DNA of 22,986 nucleotides from Kiritimatiellia bacterium (GTDB taxonomy: Bacteria > Verrucomicrobiota > Kiritimatiellia > RFP12 > UBA1067), in assembly GCA_017405115.1 (NCBI GenBank), contig JAFRBA010000031.1, forward strand, positions 1-22,986, read 5' to 3'. Below, piece by piece: positions 6,623 through 15,108 of the stretch. The notes beneath the pieces are model-generated. The model ran no database searches and was not told where the DNA came from. It worked only from the letters and a program-made list of their open reading frames with translations. Position 1 is the first letter of the stretch. Each line of letters begins with the position of its first letter. The translations under genes and the position numbers were made by a program.

Positions 6623-8962
6623 ATGAAACTGCACGAAATCATCAAAAAACCGACAGGGGGTAGTTTAGCGCTTATCTCCGCTTTGGCGGCGCTTGCGTTC
6701 GCCTTGCCGTCGCAGGCCGAGGACGGCTACATCGAGTCGGACGGCTCTGTTGGTGCCGGCATCAACACGGGATTCTTTGTTGGCCCTCAGACGAAGATTG
6801 AGATTGACTTCCAGTTGACGGAAAGTTCTGAAAACCAAGTCCGCCTGTTCGGTGCGCAGGGAACGAAAAATGTAGATACGGCACCTCAGTGCGAATGCTA
6901 CGTCGGAAAGAACTCTTCTGATACGGAATGCTTTTCCTTCATCAGCGGCCAGAGCGGCAACAGCCAGCAGTCGAGCAATTTGAAGGCGATTGATACGCTG
7001 CGCCACAGAATAGTTCTCGATTTCTATGAGGCCAAGGAGTTTCAGGTATGGACGGGCGATTCGAAAACAGGGAAGGTTCTCAACGATTTCCCCGCTAATC
7101 GGCAGAACTGTCCGATGGTGTTCTTCTGCAAAAATTATACAGCCTCCGGTCTTTATTCGGCGGCTACAACAACCTTTGCGTATCACGCAAAGATGAAGGT
7201 CTATCGTTTTCGCATTTGGGATGCAGGGATCCTCAGGCGGGACTATCTGCCTTGTGTCAAAGGTGGTGTCGCGGGATTTAAGGAGACATGCTCCGGGCAG
7301 TTCGTTACGGGCGAGAACGTCTCGGCTTTTTCGGCAGGTGGCGACGTAGAGGAGGAACAGGACGATCCTTACATCTGGGCCCCACGGAATGTCATTGGGT
7401 CAGTGGTTGAGAACAATGTCTACATTGATACTGGCTATACCGTCAAAGCCAATACGCGGGTCGAGTTTGACTATGCGATGATGACGAATTACGCCTCCAG
7501 CTGGACGGCTGGGCAGCTTCCGTATCTCATCTCATCGCAAACCGTGAACCAGAACAACTCGACCCACAATTTCAGTTATTACATCGAGCGTCCGGGATGC
7601 ATGGTTTGCCATATCGGTTTCAGGCTTGTCACGAACACGGTGTTTGGCGTTGAAAAGGCATACAATGTGCGCCGCGGCGTTTCAATGGCAGGTGACGGGA
7701 ATCTCGCCGTCGTGACGGCTGGATTCACCAACTTTACCTGGAAAAGCCCTGTTGCGTTCAACCCAGACCACACTTTCTCGGAGAGGCGCACTCTCAAGAT
7801 TGGCTCCAACCTTGCCGGGGACGGACGTCATCTTCCAATGAAGATATATGGACTCAAGATCTACGAGTCGAACAATCTCGTCAAGGATTATGTGCCGTTC
7901 ATCGAGAATGGCGTCGGCGGGCTCAAGAACAGCCTTGACGCTTCGGATGTTCTTCTTTCCAAGACCCGGATAAACTATTCGGGCACGGTAAGCGACGGCG
8001 TGAAGACGAATGTCGTATTCGATGTCGGCGGAAACATCGCGTGTACGGACGACAGCGACGAGGCATATCTTGAATTCGACGGCACGAACACGCGCGGGCA
8101 CTATGTCCTTACCGACTACATTCTCACGAAGGATTCGCGCGTTGATGTGGATTTCTCGCTGTGGAACACCAAGGCAAACAGCACCCAACCTGCCCCGGCG
8201 CAGCGCGTCTTCGACCAATCGACGGCCAATCGCTCCAACTGTATTCTGGCGCGTATGTACATAAACGCTGCCTGGAGGTGGTCTGTGATGTATGGCGACA
8301 ACCACTCCTCGGCACCAGCTGGCATCGACACGGGAATATATATCAACAACAAGCGCCTGAAGTTCACAATCGACAGCTACAACAGCAGGCTTGCCGTCAC
8401 GAACGCCGGCGTGGAGGTGTACAACCAGGCGATAACGACTTCTCGTACATGGGAGACCGGCGTTACGAACCTCTGGATCGGCGGCAGCTATGGCGGAAAT
8501 ACGGCAGCGGCCTCGATGCGTCTCTACAGCTTCAGGATATACAAGAAGGGCGAACTTGACCGAAACTACGTTCCCTGCGTGAGGAACGGAGCCGCCGGCC
8601 TATACGAGACATGCGGAAACAAGTTCCTCCAGGTCCTTGGCGGCAAGGTGAGCGGGGCGACGCTGAAGGGCGAGGCGTTCCAGATCGCGCCCGAGCCGGC
8701 GAAGCTTGCGAAGGGCGACGCCCCTGCCACGCTCAAGTGCCTTGCGGCCGGCGCGCAGAGCTACGAATGGTATGTTGACGGCGTGAAGATCGACGGCGAG
8801 ACTGGCGAGACGCTCTCGGTCGAGTGGATCGGCAAGAGGCCATATACCCGCACGTACTCGGTGCGACCGGTCTATACCGTGTTCAACGAGCGGGTTCTCG
8901 GCGACGCGGCCGAGGCGCTCGTCGAGTTCACCCCGCAGGGGGTTGTGATGTCCATCAGGTAG
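6623..8962 (+). CDS. Secreted protein with three LamG-like repeats and a C-terminal Ig-like module
   Basis: 779 aa with a Sec signal peptide (hydrophobic core about 13-29, cleavage likely after SQA at residue 32). Three concanavalin/LamG-like modules each open with a YIDTGY/INTGF-type strand and VEFDY/VDVDF. Each closes with a motif of the type DYLPCVKGGVAGFKET, near residues 207, 421 and 647. The last ~95 residues look Ig-like (CLAAGAQSYEWYVDGVKIDG). Such modules bind carbohydrate or surface polymers, so it is likely a cell-surface or secreted glycan-binding protein. Most of the gene is visibly poorer in GC with looser codon use than its neighbours, while the last ~350 bp are GC-rich again. 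AAGGGAG lies 9 nt before the ATG. The 51-nt upstream gap is AT-rich. Confidence 0.75.
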   Translation: MKLHEIIKKPTGGSLALISALAALAFALPSQAEDGYIESDGSVGAGINTGFFVGPQTKIEIDFQLTESSENQVRLFGAQGTKNVDTAPQCECYVGKNSSDTECFSFISGQSGNSQQSSNLKAIDTLRHRIVLDFYEAKEFQVWTGDSKTGKVLNDFPANRQNCPMVFFCKNYTASGLYSAATTTFAYHAKMKVYRFRIWDAGILRRDYLPCVKGGVAGFKETCSGQFVTGENVSAFSAGGDVEEEQDDPYIWAPRNVIGSVVENNVYIDTGYTVKANTRVEFDYAMMTNYASSWTAGQLPYLISSQTVNQNNSTHNFSYYIERPGCMVCHIGFRLVTNTVFGVEKAYNVRRGVSMAGDGNLAVVTAGFTNFTWKSPVAFNPDHTFSERRTLKIGSNLAGDGRHLPMKIYGLKIYESNNLVKDYVPFIENGVGGLKNSLDASDVLLSKTRINYSGTVSDGVKTNVVFDVGGNIACTDDSDEAYLEFDGTNTRGHYVLTDYILTKDSRVDVDFSLWNTKANSTQPAPAQRVFDQSTANRSNCILARMYINAAWRWSVMYGDNHSSAPAGIDTGIYINNKRLKFTIDSYNSRLAVTNAGVEVYNQAITTSRTWETGVTNLWIGGSYGGNTAAASMRLYSFRIYKKGELDRNYVPCVRNGAAGLYETCGNKFLQVLGGKVSGATLKGEAFQIAPEPAKLAKGDAPATLKCLAAGAQSYEWYVDGVKIDGETGETLSVEWIGKRPYTRTYSVRPVYTVFNERVLGDAAEALVEFTPQGVVMSIR

Positions 8963-8991
8963 TGAGCTGGATGCTCTGAAGCGAAATTGCA

Positions 8992-10878
8992 ATGAAAAGA
9001 AAAGTCGTCGCCATCGCAATTGCCTTTGCCGCGCTTGGAGCGGGCGCGGCGCTTGATCCCGGCGGGTGGAACCCGGAGACTCGCGCGCGGCTCGACGCCT
9101 TGATCGAGCGCAACCGCGGCAACCCCGACGCGTATGCAGTGTTCGACTTCGACTATACTACGGCAATAGGCGACCTTTCCTATCTCTGCATGTGGCGCAC
9201 GTTCGAGACGATGGGGTTCTGCGTCGACGGACTCGCGGAACGCCTCGCAAAAGGCATCCCGCCGCAGTTTCAGGATGAGGCGCGCGCCGTCGCCGCGCTC
9301 GCCTGCAGCGTGAAGAATGCCGCGTCGGAAAAGAACGTTGCGCCGACGGAGCTTCCGGAATGGCGCGAGTTCGTCAGACGATACTGGGTGCTGTACCGGT
9401 CGTTCACCGGACACATGCCGGAGCGCGACATCGTCCGCTGGCGGCTCAGGGTGTTCGAGGGCCTTGAGCCGGAAAGGCTTACGGACGCGACAAGGGAGGC
9501 GATCGCCGCCATGCGCGGACGCAGGGGTCTTTGGCGGGATCCTGTCGCGAGGACGGAAAAGCGCGGCTTCACGATACCCCCGGAGATGGTGAACCTCTTT
9601 GGCGAACTGCGAAAGGCCGGAATCGCGGTCTATATCGTGAGCGCTTCGCCGAGGGAGATCCTGCTCGGCGCGACCGGGCCGGACAGCGGTCTCGGCATCG
9701 ACCAGGCCAATGTGTTCGGAATGGAGCTTGGGCGCAACGACAGGGGACGGGTGCTGCCCGAGCCGACAGACGGCGGCGTCAAGTCCAGGTGCAAGCCGGA
9801 GTTCATCATGAGCCGCATCGCGCCCCGTCACCACGGCGCGGAGCCGGTTTTGACGGCAGGCGATTCAATGGGCGACTACGCGATGCTGACCGAGTTCAAG
9901 GACCTCCAGCTCGCTCTGGTGTTCCTGCGGAACTGGCGCGAGAAAACATTGCACGACCTCGTCGCGTCCGGCGGCAGGGTCGTCGCGCAGGGGCGCGACG
10001 AGGCGCGCGGCGTGTTCATCCCCGAGATGAAGTGCGTCGACCCCATGACGTCCGCCCCGCCGCCGCCTGTTCCGCCGAACTGGGAGCCGATACTGACGAG
10101 GCCGGGCGTGCTGCCGAAGGGGAGCGGACACGTGCAGGGCTTCTGCGTGACGTCCAACGCCATCTACGCTACGCTCCACGACGGCCTCTACAAGTTCGAC
10201 TGGTACGGGAGGCTCCTCCTGCACGTCCCGGCCGACAAGCACACAGGCGACATCTGCCACTGGAATGGCAGGCTATACACGGCGGTGTGCATTCCGAAGG
10301 ACGTTCCGAAGCGCGGGCGCATCGACGTGTGGGACGAGAATCTGGAGAAGGTGGGCACGACTGAATTCAGGCGCTCCGCCGATGGCATCACTTGCATGGA
10401 CGGCGTCCTCTACGTCGGCCTCGGCCCCGCCCGCATACCAGGCAAGCCTTTTCGCGGCAACTACTTCGGCAAGTTCGACGCCGAGACGCTTGAGCCGCTC
10501 TGCGAGCCGTTCCTCGTCGACCACGGCTTCGACGTGTGCGCGGGAGTCCAGAACATCGCCACCGACGGCACGCGCCTCTACATCAACTTCTACACGCCGG
10601 AGGAGGACTACCCCTGCTTCTTCGTGTTCGACAAGGACTTCAACGTGCTGCAGTCGCACGTGTTCGGATGGCGCCACGGAGTCGATCTCGTCGGAGGCGG
10701 CGAGCCGGGAGCGGTGCGGCTCATCTATGGTTTCACGGTAAACTGCTGGTCTCAGGCGAGCAAGCAGAAACTGGATCCGGCACCAGCGCAGAACCTCTTT
10801 AAATATGTCGAACTGAAGGACGGAAAAATTCACGACATCACGCGTTACATCAGCTTCCGCAAGGAGAAGAAAAGATAG
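8992..10878 (+). CDS. Exported HAD-family phosphatase fused to a beta-propeller-like domain
   Basis: 628 aa. A signal peptide is predicted (residues 1-20, ending GAGAA). Residues 45-350 are a HAD phosphatase of the phosphoserine-phosphatase type: motif I FDFDYT (D52, D54), motif II VYIVSASP (S217), motif III Lys264, motif IV AGDSMGD (D291, D295). All catalytic residues are present. From about residue 362 the protein becomes repeated short beta-strands (GFCVTSNAIYATLHDGLYKFD, then CHWNGRLYTAV, DGITCMDGVLYVGL, NIATDGTRLYINFY), as in WD/NHL/YncE-like propellers. The joint, near 345-362, is Pro-rich. I know of no named family with this fusion. The propeller may bind a polymer or present substrate. 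No strong ribosome binding site is seen, and the gene follows the LamG gene by 29 nt. Confidence 0.72.
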   Translation: MKRKVVAIAIAFAALGAGAALDPGGWNPETRARLDALIERNRGNPDAYAVFDFDYTTAIGDLSYLCMWRTFETMGFCVDGLAERLAKGIPPQFQDEARAVAALACSVKNAASEKNVAPTELPEWREFVRRYWVLYRSFTGHMPERDIVRWRLRVFEGLEPERLTDATREAIAAMRGRRGLWRDPVARTEKRGFTIPPEMVNLFGELRKAGIAVYIVSASPREILLGATGPDSGLGIDQANVFGMELGRNDRGRVLPEPTDGGVKSRCKPEFIMSRIAPRHHGAEPVLTAGDSMGDYAMLTEFKDLQLALVFLRNWREKTLHDLVASGGRVVAQGRDEARGVFIPEMKCVDPMTSAPPPPVPPNWEPILTRPGVLPKGSGHVQGFCVTSNAIYATLHDGLYKFDWYGRLLLHVPADKHTGDICHWNGRLYTAVCIPKDVPKRGRIDVWDENLEKVGTTEFRRSADGITCMDGVLYVGLGPARIPGKPFRGNYFGKFDAETLEPLCEPFLVDHGFDVCAGVQNIATDGTRLYINFYTPEEDYPCFFVFDKDFNVLQSHVFGWRHGVDLVGGGEPGAVRLIYGFTVNCWSQASKQKLDPAPAQNLFKYVELKDGKIHDITRYISFRKEKKR

Positions 10879-10919
10879 CGGGATTTGTCAGTCGTTCGTG
10901 GTTGGTAGAAGAGGTGGAC

Positions 10920-12899
10920 ATGAGACGAAGAACGGCAATTCCCGGATTGTGTGCGATAGGCGTGGCCATTGCCCTTGTCGGATGCGGTACGTCACAATTT
11001 GCACCGTGCGGAGCAACTGCTCTTGACGATCTGATGCCTGGGCCGAAGCGCATCGTCACCAGCGTCGATCGCACTGTGCCTGTGGCACGGCTCTCAAACA
11101 TCACGGTTATGCGCGGCGCTGTGTCCGAAGCGCCGCCTGCCGTCGCCGACGAGGCGTATGTGCTGGATATCGGCGAGGATGGTGCGAAGATAACGGCATC
11201 CGGCATGTTCGGCGAAATCTGGGCGCGCGTGACTCTCGACCAGATCGTGCGGCTTGCCGACGGGGGCGACGTGCCGTTCTGCCGTATAACCGACTGGCCG
11301 CGTCTCAAATGGCGCGGATTCATGCTCGATTCTGTGCGCAACTATCTGCCGCCGCAGGGCGTTAAGGACGTCATCGACGTGATGTCGCGCTACAAGCTCA
11401 ATCTCTTCCACTGGCACCTCACCGAGAACTATGCGTGGCGCTTGGAGTCGAAGCGCTTTCCGGAGCTGCAGTCGGAGCGGGCGTTCCTGCATAGGCACAA
11501 GGGCAAGTTCTACACGCAGGACGAGTTCAAGGAAATCGTCGACTACGCCTACGCGCGGGGCGTGCGAGTGATGCCCGAGTTCGACTTCCCGGGGCACGCA
11601 CTTGCATTCCGGCGCGCGTTCGGTTTCAAGACGATGAGCGATTTTGGTGTGGCCGAGAAGGCCGCTGCGCTGTTCGAGGAGTTGTGTACGCTCGCTCCGA
11701 AGGAGAAGATGCCGTTCATCCACATGGGGACCGACGAGGTGTTCAATCGCGAGGTCGAGGGCGCGCAGCGCGAGACTCTGGAACGCATGGCGAAGTCCAT
11801 CGCCGACGCCGGTCGCACTGTGGTGAGCTGGGTGCCCGGCGAGACCTACGACAGTCCCGGACCGCGCATCAACATGCTGTGGACGGACAAGGTTTCGCCG
11901 GACAGGAACCCAGGCGCCTACTTCGATGCGATCGGCATGTACATTGAGGACTTCGATCCGTTCGAGCTGCTTTCCGTGGCCGTCTATCACAAGGCCGCGC
12001 GCTGGCATGACGCGGGCGACCTCAATCAGGGCGCGATCTTTTGCGCATGGCATGACGGATTCGTCGGTCTGCCGTATGAAAACCTGCTGCGCAACCAGCC
12101 AGTGTTCCCCGCATGCGTGCTTTTCGGCGACGCCTACTGGCATGGATGCGATTCAGACCTCCCGCAGTTCCGCAAGCACCTGCCGCGCGGGGGCGACCCT
12201 CTGCTCGGCGAGGCGGCGGAGATTGAGCGTCGCGTGGTTGCGCAGCGCGACAGGGCGCTCCGCGGCCTGAAGCATCCGTTCCACTTCCTGAGGCAGACGG
12301 ACATGCGCTGGCGCCTGACGCAGTCCGACGGCACGCTGATTGCGGAAGACATCGCGCAGGCGACGATAAGCCCCGGCCGTATAATGGGAGCAGACGGGAA
12401 ACCGCTCCTTTCGCCATCGAACGGAACGGTCGTGGCCGAGACGTGGATCAAGTCTCCCAAAGACCAGAAGGTTGGCGCATGGATCGGGTTTACGAATATC
12501 TCCCGCGACCACGGCATGGTGTATTCCGCACCGCTGCCCGGCATTGGCGAATGGAACAGGTTTGGCGCGACGGTCGAGCTTAACGGCGAGAAGGTAGAGC
12601 CGCCGAAATGGAAACGTCCCGGCTTGAAGAAGGGCAGTCCCATTGCAGACTGGACCCCTGCCTGGACGCTCTACGAGGCGGACGAGGAGCCTTTCACAGA
12701 TCAGGAATACGTCATGCGCGAGCCGACGCCGATCTGTCTGCGCAAGGGCTGGAACCACGTGAAGCTTACGATGCCGAACCCAGCGGCTAAGGAGAAGACA
12801 AGGCACCGCTGGGTCGCCACATTCATCCCCGTCGCCGGGACGACCGACCATCCGCATGAGGTGCCGGGGCTTGAATACAGTTCGGAAAAGGGAGAATGA
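10920..12899 (+). CDS. GH20 beta-N-acetylhexosaminidase lipoprotein
   Basis: 659 aa. The N-terminus is a lipoprotein signal with lipobox LVGC (Cys22), so it is membrane-anchored outside the cytoplasm. The GH20 barrel is clear: RGFMLDSVRNYLPPQGVKDV, KLNLFHWHLTENYAWRLESK, VMPEFDFPGHALAF, then IHMGTDEVF with the catalytic pair D272-E273. It should release terminal GlcNAc or GalNAc from glycans. After about residue 440 there is a C-terminal beta-sandwich-like region of unknown role. The ATG at 10920 is preferred over the TTG at 10902 because GAGG precedes it by 5 nt and it starts the signal peptide. It is the last gene of the co-directional cluster. Its stop codon overlaps the first bases of a pseudogene fragment, suggesting that a deletion ended here. 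Confidence 0.9.
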   Translation: MRRRTAIPGLCAIGVAIALVGCGTSQFAPCGATALDDLMPGPKRIVTSVDRTVPVARLSNITVMRGAVSEAPPAVADEAYVLDIGEDGAKITASGMFGEIWARVTLDQIVRLADGGDVPFCRITDWPRLKWRGFMLDSVRNYLPPQGVKDVIDVMSRYKLNLFHWHLTENYAWRLESKRFPELQSERAFLHRHKGKFYTQDEFKEIVDYAYARGVRVMPEFDFPGHALAFRRAFGFKTMSDFGVAEKAAALFEELCTLAPKEKMPFIHMGTDEVFNREVEGAQRETLERMAKSIADAGRTVVSWVPGETYDSPGPRINMLWTDKVSPDRNPGAYFDAIGMYIEDFDPFELLSVAVYHKAARWHDAGDLNQGAIFCAWHDGFVGLPYENLLRNQPVFPACVLFGDAYWHGCDSDLPQFRKHLPRGGDPLLGEAAEIERRVVAQRDRALRGLKHPFHFLRQTDMRWRLTQSDGTLIAEDIAQATISPGRIMGADGKPLLSPSNGTVVAETWIKSPKDQKVGAWIGFTNISRDHGMVYSAPLPGIGEWNRFGATVELNGEKVEPPKWKRPGLKKGSPIADWTPAWTLYEADEEPFTDQEYVMREPTPICLRKGWNHVKLTMPNPAAKEKTRHRWVATFIPVAGTTDHPHEVPGLEYSSEKGE

Positions 12900-13062
12900 T
12901 TTCCGCCGCACTGTCGATTTCTGCCGCAGGGAGATCGCCCCCGAGCGTCTCAAGGGGTTTGTCATGGCGCCATGGCGGCACACCATATCGCATTGGCGGG
13001 ACGACTTGGTGCGTGCGATCGAATTGGCCGCGCCGGCAAGATGTGGCGAGGCTGGAAATTGA
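12895..13062 (+). pseudogene. 3' remnant of a paralogue of the Tat-exported GH-like gene at 3024
   Basis: The frame starting NDFRRTVDFCRREIAPERLKG continues as FVMAPW and ends at TGA 13060-13062. It aligns to the last ~55 residues of the protein encoded at 3024-4094 (DNFAGTVDYCRG, PDRLKGFMMAPW). No start codon or ribosome binding site belongs to it, and the first ~300 codons are missing. It starts within 5 bp of the GH20 stop codon. It therefore looks like the tail of a second copy whose 5' part was deleted. Confidence 0.8.
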
Positions 13063-13074
13063 GCTTGACGGCGT

Positions 13075-13104
13075 TTGACAACAACGGTGCGGATTGTGTA
13101 TAAT
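13075..13104 (+). promoter_or_regulatory. Strong sigma70 promoter of the first VapBC-like operon
   Basis: Perfect TTGACA (13075-13080) and perfect TATAAT (13099-13104), 18-bp spacer. A 35-nt leader with AAAAGGGA follows before the antitoxin ATG at 13140. This is the best consensus promoter in the window. Confidence 0.8.
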
Positions 13105-13139
13105 ATTCGACAAAACAATGCGCATAAAAGGGATTGCTT

Positions 13140-13403
13140 ATGGCGGCGACGAGATTGTCTTTGAGCATGGACGAAAGTGTGGTTGAACGTGCCCGCAGGC
13201 TTGCGGATGCGCGTAATACCAGCATATCTCGGCTTTTCGTGTCGTTCATATGTCTCATGGAGCAAGCACATTCTGCCGTAGATGGGTTGCCTCCGCTGAC
13301 GAAACGAGCTCTTGGCATTGCTAAAGGCTGTGTTCCTGACGAATGGGAATACCGTGATGTCCTTGCCGATGAACTGGTGGAGAAGTATGGTGCGCAGTTA
13401 TGA
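13140..13403 (+). CDS. RHH-type antitoxin, DUF6364-like
   Basis: 87 aa. The N-terminus has a beta-strand then helix pattern typical of ribbon-helix-helix antitoxins (ATRLSLSMDESVVERARRLA, then NTSISRLFVSFI), with a C-terminal tail (EWEYRDVLADELVEKY) that would wrap the toxin. The ATG at 13140 is chosen over the TTG at 13134 because AAAAGGGA ends 6 nt upstream. It overlaps the PIN toxin gene by 4 bp (ATGA), the classic antitoxin-first TA arrangement. It likely represses its own promoter with the toxin. Codon use is less GC-biased than in flanking genes, which suggests a transferred module. Confidence 0.8.
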   Translation: MAATRLSLSMDESVVERARRLADARNTSISRLFVSFICLMEQAHSAVDGLPPLTKRALGIAKGCVPDEWEYRDVLADELVEKYGAQL

Positions 13404-13822
13404 GAAAACGCATATTCGTCGATACAAACATACTTCTTGACGTGCTTTTGGAGCGCGAAGGTTTTTATTACGATGCGCTCAATATATGGGCTGCCGCCGA
13501 AACGGGGAAGGTAGATGCGTACATAGCCGCGATCACCGTTAACAATATACACTACGTGATGAAGCGAATCAAGAGCGAAACGACTGCGATGATAGTGGTG
13601 CGCATAATTCTCCGCATATTCAAGGTTGTGCCTGTTGACGCCGATATCCTTTCGCGTGCAGCCGACTTTCACGACAAGGACTACGAAGACGATATACAGC
13701 AACAATGTGCCATGAAAGCAAGATGTTCTCAGATCTACACGCGAAACCCAAATCACTACGATTCGTCTCTTGTCGCAGTTCTTCCGCCGTCAGCATTTGT
13801 GTATAGTGACGACGAACAATGA
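13400..13822 (+). CDS. PIN-domain (PIN_3 type) toxin, VapC-like
   Basis: 140 aa. PIN nuclease residues are visible: FVDTN (D8, N10) and D14, the central DKDYEDDIQ (D94, E96, D97), and IYTRNPNHY in place of the usual TRN/D motif. The order matches the PIN_3 family (PF13470). It should be a magnesium-dependent RNase, held inactive by the antitoxin translated just upstream. The genes are coupled by a 4-bp overlap. It is intact by length and motifs. The module lies between a decayed gene fragment (12895-13062) and a metallophosphoesterase gene that starts 19 nt downstream and may be read from the TA promoter. Confidence 0.85.
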   Translation: MRKRIFVDTNILLDVLLEREGFYYDALNIWAAAETGKVDAYIAAITVNNIHYVMKRIKSETTAMIVVRIILRIFKVVPVDADILSRAADFHDKDYEDDIQQQCAMKARCSQIYTRNPNHYDSSLVAVLPPSAFVYSDDEQ

Positions 13823-13840
13823 TCTGAATAGGGAGGAAAA

Positions 13841-14770
13841 ATGGAAAGCTCAGGCTACAGTTGTTCAAGGAGGCTGTTCATCGAGGGCTTCGGCACGTTT
13901 GCGGCCGTGGGTCTTGCCGGATGCGCAACTGCGCAAAGGCGCGAACGCCCCGTCGTTCGGTTCGGCATCGTCACCGATTGCCACTATGCGAAGATTCCGT
14001 ATGCGAAGCGCAGGTATCCGGTGGGCGATGCGGCGTATTCCGAATCGGCTGCGAAGCTCGCCGAATTCGTCGCGGTGATGAATCGCGAAAAGCCGGACTT
14101 CGCAATCGAACTCGGCGACTTCAAGGATATGGGGCCGGACAAGGAAGCGACGATCGGCTACCTTGAGGAGATCGAGCGCGTGTTCGCCGGTTTCGGCGGT
14201 CCGCGATACCACGTCGCCGGAAACCACGATTTCGACTGCCTCACCCGTGAGGAGTTCTTCTCGCGCGTCCCCAACGCCGGCCAGGTATCGCGGACTGGAT
14301 ACTATTCGTTCGTTCGCAACGGCGTGAAGTTCGTGGTGCTCAATGCCTGCTTCGACTCCGCCATGAAGCCATATGACTGCTCCAATCCGTGGAACGACGC
14401 CAACATGCCGCAGGAAGAGCTCAAATGGCTCGAGGACGAGCTTCAGGCGGCGCCGGATAGAGTGGTCGTCTTCTGCCACCAGTGCCTCACAAGCGCATTC
14501 GAGCCGCAACATGTCGTGAAGAACGCCGCGCAAGTCCGGGCGATTCTCGAAAAGAGCGGCAAAGTTAAGGCGGTGTTCACCGGCCATCAGCATTCTGGCT
14601 TGATCGACATCACAGGCGGCATATCATACTATTGTTTGCGCGCGCTCGTGCTGAACTCGGGCGAGGAAGAGAACGCCTACGCCCTTGCCGAGATGTACTC
14701 ATCCGGCGAGATCCGCGTCACAGGCTACCGCAAGGCCCCGACGGCCATCCTCGCCAACGCCGTCGACTAG
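13841..14770 (+). CDS. Tat-type lipoprotein metallophosphoesterase
   Basis: 309 aa. Twin-arginine leader (SRRLFIEG, R10/R11) with lipobox LAGC (Cys28), so a folded lipoprotein. Metallophosphoesterase motifs: TDCHYAK (D46, H48), LGDFKD, GNHD (N128-H129-D130), FCHQ and TGHQHSG, all intact. Distantly related to the protein at 4110-5135. It hydrolyses phosphoesters outside the cytoplasm, substrate unknown. GGGAGG sits 4 nt before the ATG, the best Shine-Dalgarno in the window. In the 3024 region the order is GH-like gene then phosphoesterase. Here it is GH-like stub, TA pair, phosphoesterase, suggesting a duplicated cassette later split by the TA module. Confidence 0.87.
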   Translation: MESSGYSCSRRLFIEGFGTFAAVGLAGCATAQRRERPVVRFGIVTDCHYAKIPYAKRRYPVGDAAYSESAAKLAEFVAVMNREKPDFAIELGDFKDMGPDKEATIGYLEEIERVFAGFGGPRYHVAGNHDFDCLTREEFFSRVPNAGQVSRTGYYSFVRNGVKFVVLNACFDSAMKPYDCSNPWNDANMPQEELKWLEDELQAAPDRVVVFCHQCLTSAFEPQHVVKNAAQVRAILEKSGKVKAVFTGHQHSGLIDITGGISYYCLRALVLNSGEEENAYALAEMYSSGEIRVTGYRKAPTAILANAVD

Positions 14771-14790
14771 GTTGGGGCGGTGTGCAGAGC

Positions 14791-15096
14791 ATGAGGCGAC
14801 AGGACGAGCGTTCGCTGGGCAGAAGGCAGTTCATCGGGGCCTTCTCCTGTGCCGCCGCTTGCGGCGCGACAACTGCCGCAGATGCAGACGGCATGCGGCA
14901 AGGTGCGAAATCTTCGTCGATGCGCTGTGTCTCGAAGGCGGATGTGTTCGTCGCCGGAGCGGGTCCGGCTGGGTTCGTTGCGGCGATTGCGGCGGCGGGA
15001 ACGGCCGCAGCGTTCTGCCCTGAAGAAGACGTGCGCCGGCTCGATTTCGCCGCGATCGCGCAGAACGTGCAATTGCCTCGCCGGTGTTTTTTATGA
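14791..15096 (+). pseudogene. Internally deleted Tat-exported FAD-dependent oxidoreductase
   Basis: The 101-codon frame starts with a Tat leader (LGRRQFIGAFSC) and runs into ADVFVAGAGPAGFVAAIAA, the dinucleotide-binding start of the FAD oxidoreductases seen intact at 16769 and 19887. It then jumps to PEEDVRRLDFAAIAQNVQLP, which resembles a C-terminal end. About 350 residues between the two are missing. The glycine motif (GAGPAG) is intact, but the protein cannot form the fold. It follows the phosphoesterase gene by 20 nt and probably belonged to the same operon. The promoter of the next gene lies inside its 3' end. Confidence 0.75.
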
Positions 15097-15102
15097 TACA
15101 AT
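15073..15102 (+). promoter_or_regulatory. Promoter of the AAA-ATPase gene
   Basis: TTGCCT (15073-15078), 18-bp spacer, TACAAT (15097-15102) with TGA upstream (extended -10). The -10 ends only 6 nt before the ATG at 15109, so the transcript is very probably leaderless. Confidence 0.6.
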
Positions 15103-15108
15103 ACAAGC

